From: Siphonodentalium dalli
Lineage: Eukaryota; Mollusca; Scaphopoda; Gadilida; Siphonodentaliidae
NCBI GenBank assembly: GCA_032622095.1
Contig: CP136062.1
Coordinates: 140,448,351-140,512,350 of the forward strand
Reading direction: 5' to 3'
DNA: 64,000 bases
Part shown: in pieces, positions 51,152 to 64,000 of the stretch
Layout of the letters: each line of letters begins with the position of its first letter
Position numbering within the stretch: the first letter of the stretch is position 1
Position numbers and translations under genes: made by a program
Notes under the pieces: model-generated
What the model was told of the DNA's origin: nothing
What the model saw: the letters and a program-made list of their open reading frames with translations, nothing else
Databases searched by the model: none

Positions 51152-52165
51152 TAGGGGTGCCACGATTAATCGTATAATTGATGAACCGTTGATAAAGCCG
51201 ATAATTGATTACCATTTGTGTCGTTGATTAATCTGTGTTATTTAGGACATCGGAAAATGCAAGGTATTATTGAATACTGTGTTTGTTTTACACAGTTTAA
51301 TCTACAACTGAAGGGTTAATAACCACTGATCGCGTATCAAAGGGATTCCTACAATATGACATTTGATGATGCGACATGGTTACTCTTTGAAATTTGCCGA
51401 CTGTCATCGTGTTCAATGAACTGAATGCACTTGCCCTTGATTGGACCAATGGGGAGTTGATTCACACTGTTCATCTATATCATATTGATGATCCAAAATG
51501 CAAATGAACTGTATTCCTTTAATAATTCTTCAGCAATACTTCCTCATAATCACAAGAAATCCGAAACCAGGAACCTACATGTACAGTACTTTAATCAGTG
51601 ATGTTCTCCGCGATATCATTTGCGAGTATACTTTGTTTGCGTAAGTATACTTAGATGTTACTAGTACAGGTTATCGCTTATCGTGTAGTGACTAGTGAAT
51701 GAAACTCACTATTATCAAATACTTGTTATCCATGATCTGGAAGTTTGCTGAAACTTATAGTTTTCCACAACATTAGATTCCTTTTTTCAGAAACCACTGG
51801 TGGTCGGGCGTGCATTCCTACTGTTATATTGTTTGTATCTTTGGCTTTTCGTAACACTGAAATTAATTGCCACGTTCGTTCTAATGAACTCAAAAATATT
51901 ATAACCATGACATCGCCGAGAACTGTGCTGGTATTGAATACATTGTGCTCATTAGTCATTACCAGTGGTTTATGATCCACTTTATTATCGTAACAATTAC
52001 ATCAGCCGATGCCTGAAACAACCAGCTACAGCAGTTAACCATCACCCGGCCAATAGGCCATATTACGGAATACTTCCACTGATGTTATTAATGTTAGGTA
52101 TGATTAATCGATTATAGTTGATTATTGACAATCAATTATCAAAATCAATAATCGTGGCACCTCTA
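51152..52165. mobile_element. hAT-like non-autonomous element, 1.01 kb
   Basis: Ends TAGGGGTGCCACGATTAATC and its near complement, flanked by the perfect 8-bp TSD TTATAAAA (51144-51151, 52166-52173). Intergenic between TERF and STK32. Confidence 0.9.
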
Positions 52166-52499
52166 TTATAAAATGCTTCTTAATATTCTGCTTCATTTAA
52201 AATTTCCACGTCGTCTCTTTCCTTGATAGTCACCATTTCCAGCCAAAGAGAAGGTGGAGATCCATTAATATGGATTCCGTGGAATTGGTGAGAGTTAACA
52301 AAAAACCACCTGATTCATTTTGATGTCGAAATAGGAACAGTGATTCAATGTCGAGATTTAACTTGTGGCAGTACACCATACGATGAGATGGTTCAAGTAT
52401 TTAATGAAAATGCATTTATTTGACATAGAATTTCAGGTAGTCCGAAATTTATTTTCACAAGATAAGAGACATTGTCGATACTGTCAGAGGAATAATTTA

Positions 52500-52744
52500 T
52501 TAACCCTTCCATGACAGGAGCTTCCTGAATTTTGCAATGCCAATGCATTTTTTTCTTATATATAGTGAGCCTCGCATATATATGAGACTACATTGGCCTA
52601 ACAATATGTACATTGACCTTGTAAGCCAGTGCATTCTCTTATATATGCGAGGCTCCTTTTTGGGGGACTCACATATACAAGAGAATGCACTGACATAGGA
52701 TTTTTGTTGCTGAATCAGAGCAGCTCCCGTCAAGAAAGGGTTAA
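52500..52744. mobile_element. Family C TTAA MITE, complete
   Basis: TTAA at both ends (52500-52503, 52741-52744), with CCCTTCCATGACAGGAG and AAGAAAGGG termini. Confidence 0.78.
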
Positions 52745-52808
52745 AGATGTATCTCTTCCCTGAACTTTCTGTATACAATCAGGTTTTTAACATAATAAAT
52801 TTGAAATA

Positions 52809-52960
52809 CAGTAATGCCCTAAATAATCGACTCCTTAACCACAGCAGAATTATGGGTAATTTTTCAGGATTTAGTCGGAAATATGGCTTCTGCCGTAAAT
52901 CCGGAAAAATTACCCATAATTCTGACGTGGTTAAGGAGTCGATTATTTAGGGCATTACTG
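52809..52960. mobile_element. Family A palindromic MITE, internally deleted
   Basis: TA-flanked (52807-52808, 52961-52962). The ends match the family, but the central hairpin is lost, leaving 152 bp. Confidence 0.82.
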
Positions 52961-52962
52961 TA

Positions 52963-53519
52963 GAGAAACCAGTCAGCAGAAGCATCTGTCAGTTGGAAAT
53001 AATTGTTTTCCATGAACAGCGACAGAAAATGCTATTTATAGAACACCAGCTGTTTCTCTAAAAGAACATGTTTCAAAGAAAGTTTTTTGCTGTGGTTTTT
53101 GTTGTTGTTAGAAGTGATATCCAAAAGAGATAAATCATCTTTAATATGTAATGAAAGAGATTTCTAGTTGCAGATTTTTTTTCAACTTAAGCATAAAGAG
53201 TTCTAACCACAGGAACAATAGAACGATACAAATATGACAGGCGTAACATGACATCATATGGCTGGAATTAAAATTAAAAGGCATTAAATGACATATACAT
53301 ATTCATCTCCGCATTCTAATGGATTTACTTGACAAATCTTATGAGCTGTTAAGTCTTTGGCATGATGTGTTACCATGGCAACATAATCTGTGATTACATT
53401 TTGCTCTTCTTATTGAGGCAGTTGAGATGGTCATGTGACATCAGCACTGCTGTTCCCGTTCTGTTTTGAAGGTAGCAATCTGAAAATAAATTTGAATATC
53501 CATAAACTAATACATACCG
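52963..53519. other. Intergenic, no gene
   Basis: A - strand segment near 53410-53490 has an acceptor-like TTTATTTTCAG followed by 12 codons and TGA. It was weighed as an STK32 end and set aside for 55942-56016. Confidence 0.4.
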
Positions 53520-54205
53520 GTAAGGAAAAAAAATATTTATTTGAGTTTCAGACAATCCTTTTTCTGAATCAATGATGGATGGAGGACTTTATTTTAACTT
53601 TTTATTTTTGTGTGCACATCGTAAGCATGAATTATGATAGCTTCACCTGTCTAGTAATAGTCAGAAAATGTAGAGGGAACTTTGTTTTACATATGCACTC
53701 ATTTAATCCAATATAAAAATTCCATTGTGCTACTAGTATACCTGTATCACAGGTATTACCACCAATGTTCTAATTCCCCTGAATATTCCCAATTGTTATT
53801 GTTGTCTATAAATTGACACCTCTCCAGTATAACATGGGATATAAATTTTCTCCAGTACCTTTCAATTGTTCTGGAGTTACAATAAGTACACCAGACTATG
53901 ATGATCAGCTAATCATTTTCTTCATTGTAGTCATCTACTTATTAATGTCATTCTTTATCACTATGTGTATACATGATAGTCAATCTATCAATCACAGAGG
54001 TATGTTAAGAGTTTATGTATGTTGCAATGAATGCTTAATACGCATGGACATGTTGGTAAAAAGATACCAAAATAATTTAGAATTTTTTTTTATATACTTT
54101 TTTTTGGGTCATAATATAAAATTGAATAAAATGTCAAATTGCACACCATTTATTTCAATGTGGCGGTGTCTGAGACTCAAATAATATTTTTTAGTTGGCC
54201 TAACT
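53520..54205. mobile_element. Family J TIR element, copy 2
   Basis: Shares with copy 1 the blocks TCTAGTAATA, GTAGAGGGAACT and TATTGTTGTCTA in order. The 123-codon ORF inside (53813-54184) is hydrophobic and unrecognised, and is not open in copy 1, so it is probably chance. Confidence 0.6.
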
Positions 54206-54258
54206 TAATATCTTGACAATACAAAGTGGAATAGTAAAACACACCATTCTAGAAAAGT

Positions 54259-54513
54259 TTAACCCTTTCTATACTAAATGGAAGCTCCCATTCAGTTATA
54301 AAAGTATATATGGGAATGGTCTATTATTCATTTTGAGGAGTGTTTGGAAAAAATATGCTGACGACAGATAATAAAAGTGCAGAAGGAGTCCTAAATTAAT
54401 TATTGGAGGGAAATGTTGAGATAATTAGTTCTATGGTTGTTTGTTGAACTTATTATCTGAACATCTCACAAGGGAACTACTCATCAATGAGTATTTAGTA
54501 TACATAGGGTTAA
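54259..54513. mobile_element. Family D TTAA MITE, complete
   Basis: TTAA at both ends (54259-54262, 54510-54513) with family D termini and the ACTTATTATCTGAACATC block. Confidence 0.78.
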
Positions 54514-54793
54514 CTCAATCAAAGCTAGTAGACAAGTGCACAAGAAAGTAGATCAATTTGCCTTTTCCCTGCAGAAACATAAGTTTTCTTTACTCTACAA
54601 CCAACGTCAACTAGTACAGATGGTATCAACACATTTGACTCTTTTTCGCACCAAAATTTGATGCATATTGGCATGAACAGGTAAGAGTTTCAATTGCCCC
54701 CTCCCTTCCCCATTTGCCATGAATTATATAAGGCAACAGAAATTTAATAGCCTGGTTTATGAACCTATCATACAACTTTTTAGCTTTCTCTTT

Positions 54794-54813
54794 CCCCCCC
54801 CCCCCCCCCCCCC
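54794..54813. repeat. C20 homopolymer
   Basis: Longest of several G/C homopolymers. Others: 1485-1498 (G14), 31410-31428 (C19), 41107-41120 (G14), 44331-44349 (G19), 54935-54946 (C12). Lengths may be sequencing-limited. Confidence 0.85.
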
Positions 54814-55042
54814 ATTTAATATTTAACAAACAATTGGGAAATTTGTAAATTGTTTTGCTGTATTTGAGTGGCTTTGAATATTTTAAAATTATTTTTTCCT
54901 TTCACCATTTAATTTTGTCCCACCCAAATTTCCTCCCCCCCCCCCCAAATACATTGGACCATATCTAGATTTCTCCATAGATGTATCCGATTCCTCAGAA
55001 ATTTCACACATATAACCTTTATGATCAGTCTGATTAGCTGTG

Positions 55043-55300
55043 TTAACCCTTTCATGACGGGAGCTGCACTGGTGCAGTAATAAAGATTGTGTGCCAGTGA
55101 ATTCTCTTATATATGTGAGTCTCCTACAGGGAGTCTCACATATATAAGAGAATGCACTGGCTTACAAAGTCAAGGTAAATATTGTTAGGCCAATGTATTC
55201 TCTTATATATGCGAGGCTACCAATGGAGACTTGCATATATAGGAGAATGCATTGGCACTTTTTCACAAATTTCAGGAAGCTCCAGTCATGACACTGTTAA
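55043..55300. mobile_element. Family C TTAA MITE, complete
   Basis: TTAA at both ends (55043-55046, 55297-55300). Nested palindromes of TCTTATATATGTGAGTCTCC. Reversed relative to most copies. Confidence 0.78.
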
Positions 55301-55941
55301 CTAACGCTGAACATTTTATTGAAGTTATGCTTGAATGAGCACCATTTTAATGGGAAAAACATCAAATTCAAAAATTACATTAGCAACTTCAGACTGCAAA
55401 ATATGGCATTCTCCCTGTTTTTACTTATGCTAAGTGAGTGCCACATCATTCCTAAACTTGCAGACATGGAACTTGCATGAGTCCGACAAGGTGAGTTATT
55501 TGACACAGTATACACGCTTATCATGCAACATTATGGGTAGCGTAAGTGCGAATGCCCCCACCAGGAGTCGTTCATGTTCATTGTTAGTCAAAGTCGCATG
55601 TGTGGTATGTTTGGCAGGCTCCCATGCACTTTATATATTGTACTGTGATTGAAAAGTGCCAGTTAAGTCCCTTTAATTGGCAGTCATTCAAGCACAACAC
55701 TACCTACATGCAATCATTCACATTGTGGATTAGTGTTTGGGGGCGTAAAGTTAATTTATTAGTAACGATACTATGTTTAATGGAAATAAATGAACTCTTA
55801 GAATGTCATGTGTAAAGTCTCATCGGAAGACTCCTTCCGCAAGTTACAGGGATGCTACAATTCCATTTGAAATGTTATTTGGCTCACGTTAAATATTTGA
55901 GTTATTCGAATGGAAGTTTTGACTTTATATTATCTCTTGAC
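55301..55941 (-). other. Likely STK32 3' UTR and beyond
   Basis: Downstream of the STK32 stop. Contains the AATAAA at 55755-55760 and otherwise nothing recognised. Confidence 0.4.
55755..55760 (-). terminator. Candidate STK32 polyadenylation signal
   Basis: AATAAA on the - strand, 182 bp beyond the stop codon of the proposed last exon. Confidence 0.35.
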
Positions 55942-61546
<5,605 letters not shown>

Positions 61547-61737
61547 CTGAAATATCAGAAAAGTTCAAACTTCATCAATTTATTTCGACAATCATTTGTG
61601 TCAAGTGAACAAACTATCTATGTGTTTAGAAACATCAAGTCCTTCAATAAACATAAGAGTTTCCTTTTCTACATGATACAGTGCAAGTCGTGGCAGAGGT
61701 GCATTTCTGTTGGGACAATATATCACTAAAATATTGG

Positions 61738-61860
61738 GGTATTTCATATGGCCTCTGAAATATCAGGAACAGTTCAAACATTCATTTGATTTGACAATCA
61801 TTCTTGTCTCAAAGGAATAAATTATATATGTTTGGAAAAAATATATTCCCTCAAGATGAG
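61738..61860. repeat. Partial duplicate of an STK32 acceptor region
   Basis: Repeats 61532-61660 with about 80% identity: TTTCATATGGCCTCTGAAAT against TTTCATATGGTCTCTGAAAT. It includes the acceptor AG and about 14 exon bases, then diverges. No coding potential remains. Confidence 0.75.
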
Positions 61861-62678
61861 TAGTATATTTCCCATGGCAAAAGACTTAGTGAATGTTCTC
61901 AGTGTCGAATCTTTAAGATCCCGTATGATCGGTCCTACTAAACAACGAACACAAACGAACACAAACGAACATAAACGAACACAGGTCTAAAAAGCGGAAT
62001 AGAAGGGTGAAATTTGGTTTGTGTGTGCGTGTGGGTCCAATATATGTGTATCTGGTGTTATTTCCAACGTTGATGACTTATTTTTCGAGTTATAAGCATT
62101 ATTTGAATGCAAAGCTACTAAACAACGAACACAAACGAACATGAGATTAGCCGTATTGCAAAGGTGTTAATAAAGGTGTTAATTAACTACCGCCTTCTCT
62201 ATGGCTTATACTCTGTCTCTTTGTCACTGAGTTGTTTTGACTTAGTTAGTTTGTCTTATTATTACTTCGTTTAACTTCCCTGGCATCACACTGCTCTTTC
62301 AGTAGAACTTCAGGTACTAGAATCATAGTTTGTTTTATATACAATCGAATATTTATATATTATTTTACAACTCAGCCCCGGCGGAACGATGGGCAGTGTT
62401 TGTTCTCCTTGAAATCAGTGCATGGATGAAAATGGCGCATTATTTAAATCATTAAAATCAAGTAATGCACTTATTTGATATGAATCCAAGAAGTCTATAT
62501 GTTATTTTATCACATGATTAGCACTATTTTCCTATGTAATATTCGAGCGTAATAGACACGTGTAATATCGTTGCGTGCAATGACGTCACGCTGCTCTTTG
62601 GGACAAAGTTCTCTGTCTGTTAATTATTGTTGTTTTCGATAAAAATTTAAGCGATTGTATGATCATGTGATAAAAAGT
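61861..62678 (-). other. STK32 intron stretch
   Basis: Besides the ACAAACGAAC repeats I see no exon. The next upstream STK32 exon (with the DWW motif) was looked for on the - strand and not found up to 64000. Confidence 0.5.
61935..62142. repeat. Direct repeats with ACAAACGAAC units
   Basis: CTACTAAACAACGAACACAA occurs at about 61937 and 62115, the first followed by four AAACGAAC units. About 180 bp apart. Confidence 0.7.
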
Positions 62679-62810
62679 ATCTCAAACTCGTTCTATTTTA
62701 TACGTAATTTATCAACCTCGTCCACTAAATTCTATTTGAGCCACGGCTCAAATCGAATTTAGTGAACTCGGTTGATAAATTCCGTATAAAATAGAAACTC
62801 ATGTGAGATC
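62679..62810. repeat. 132-bp palindrome
   Basis: Arms CTATTTTATACG...TTATCAACC and complement around GAGCCACGGCTC. Confidence 0.7.
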
Positions 62811-62829
62811 TTCTATGTATATTTGCATA

Positions 62830-63012
62830 CTATATGCTAACTTTCTGTCGTTTATTGGTGAAGGTCTTGGGTTTTGATGCCTTCACTCTTTCCTTTTTTT
62901 TGCGAGAGCGGTAGTTTTGGGTATAGTTAATTGTCGTCAGTTGAAGTTTGGAATTGTCACTCACAAAATTAAGAAGTCTTCGCATTAGTCTGTCTCGTTG
63001 TTCGGCCGTCAT
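62830..63012 (-). CDS. Small basic ORF, possible transposon tail or first exon
   Basis: 60 codons from ATG, MTAEQRDRLMRRLLNFVSDN, ending in a Lys/Arg-rich tail SRKKKERVKASKPK. I do not recognise it. A GTGAGT after LLNF could be a splice donor. Its place behind the decayed transposase fragment suggests a C-terminal tail of that element. Confidence 0.3.
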   Translation of the reverse strand: MTAEQRDRLMRRLLNFVSDNSKLQLTTINYTQNYRSRKKKERVKASKPKTFTNKRQKVSI

Positions 63013-63588
63013 ATTTGTTCAAATTTCGTGTCTCACTTCCAAAGATGATGCAATGCCTGATAATGTAAAATCCCCTCCAGTCGAATATCACGCAGTTGGT
63101 CAGGCACTGTTTCATTTAAATTGTCTGTAAACTCAGTAAAAAAAATTGTTAATTATATTATTAAAGGCATGGGAGGCCTTAGTTGTCGAAAATATTCATA
63201 ATCACCGTAAACAGAAAAAACACTAAAACGCATACAGTTGCGTTCATCGTGTAAACAGCTATCATAAAGAGCTACTATATTTTACCTAAGCAAGAGCCTG
63301 ATTGTGTTACAGAAGACAGCATCGTACGTGTTACTGGCTAATCACACACAAATGATATAAACGCTCTTTATTAGTTCCATATCAGGAATTCAGCAACAAA
63401 GAACGCTCTTTATGTTTACCATCATAATATAAACAAACACCAGGAAAGTAACTTTTTATGCTTTTGTTTACACAATGGTCAAACATATGAAAATAACATA
63501 CTGTTTATGCGATATTTCTTATTTGTATACGGACAAAGTCTGTCTACATTTTACTTTTTGTGTCGGTTGTTGACCGTTGGAAATATTT

Positions 63589-64000
63589 TCACAGCATATA
63601 CCCACTGCCAAGGACTCCCGCACCTTTAATGCTTTCATAATTGTTATTTGTCCAACATTTCGGAATTGTTGAATTTTTTTTTCTAGCATTGAAAACTTTC
63701 GTCTTTAGTCTTTCCATAAATGTAAGGTATCGTCTGTTGTCACATATATATTTGTCAATTATGTCTGTTTGTATTTCGTCATAAATGATTTTGTTTTCTA
63801 TTGTTACCAAGCCGCTCTCGCTATTGAATACTTTTCCATCTTATTGACAGTTTGATCACTGTCTGTTTTACTTAAATTACGATTGAGATTTCCTTAAGAT
63901 GCCTGGTACATAGCGTATGCGTGTATCAGGAAAGCAAGCAGAAATAGCATTTACCAGAGTGATCTCCGAGACTGAGAAAAAATATATAGTCATCTCAGAG
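63589..64000 (-). pseudogene. Decayed transposase fragment (MULE-like), runs off the edge
   Basis: The - strand has ITLVNAISACFPDTRIRY near 63999-63870, then after stops GLVTIENKIIYDEIQ to NSTIPKCWTNNNYES and a stop at 63589. The D/E-x-x-x-x-NAI...FP-x-x-R-I and W-x-N-N-x-x-E-S patterns recall MULE-type transposases. Frames are broken. The rest of the element lies outside the window. Confidence 0.42.

Noticed and set aside
53400-53480. Alternative STK32 last exon (IATFKTEREQQC then stop, - strand)
   Set aside because: Good acceptor and phase, but the peptide lacks the F-x-x-Y/F-N-R-E pattern found at 55942-56016, which also lies closer.
53813-54184. 123-codon hydrophobic ORF
   Set aside because: It lies in a family J element and is not open in the sister copy at 2362-3028.
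63163-63180. Second Kolobok-like end (TTAAAGGCATGGGAGGCC)
   Set aside because: It resembles the 38982 end only in TTAAAGG, and no matching far end is in the window.

Overview
The window is eukaryotic nuclear DNA, most likely from a bivalve or other mollusc. The reasons are split genes with GT-AG introns of 0.5-13 kb, AT-rich intergenic sequence, a single telomere-binding TRF gene, and dense short transposons and tandem repeats of the kind seen in lophotrochozoan genomes. The species call is inference. Protein-family calls were made by eye from remembered family features; no database was searched.

Two host genes can be built exon by exon, and they converge. (1) A complete telomeric repeat-binding factor (TERF1/TERF2 homologue) on the + strand, 11 exons from 7075 to 47389, about 594 codons. 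It has an N-terminal TRFH dimerisation domain and a C-terminal Myb/telobox domain with three tryptophans spaced exactly 20 residues apart. All intron phases agree. (2) The 3' part of an STK32/YANK protein kinase gene on the - strand, four exons from 61546 down to 55942. Its kinase core lies beyond the right edge.

Everything else is mainly mobile DNA, much of it datable by intact target-site duplications (TSDs). TERF intron 1 holds a 5'-truncated LINE with a long open RT-RNase H frame (7279-9755, 11-bp TSD), a TA-flanked MITE and a hAT-like element. Introns 3-5 hold two more hAT-like elements with perfect 8-bp TSDs, an approximately 160-bp tandem array (17.7-20.3 kb) and a palindromic MITE. 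Intron 6 holds a Mutator-like element with about 107-bp TIRs and a 9-bp TSD. The 13-kb intron 8 holds a giant 4.96-kb palindrome (31380-36339) inserted in an older repeat, a telomere-like TTAGGG tract, and a TTAA-flanked Kolobok-like element carrying a frameshifted THAP-domain ORF. Between and within the genes at least five families of MITEs use TTAA targets, and several are nested in one another. A further hAT-like element lies at 51.2-52.2 kb, and a decayed transposase runs off the right edge.

The main themes are: MITEs lying within a few bases of splice sites and at the TERF stop codon; a TRF gene carrying an interstitial telomeric tract in its own intron; and a large foldback element whose outer arms are much more alike than its inner arms. 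No tRNA, rRNA or CRISPR locus was seen apart from two tRNA-derived SINE-like copies.
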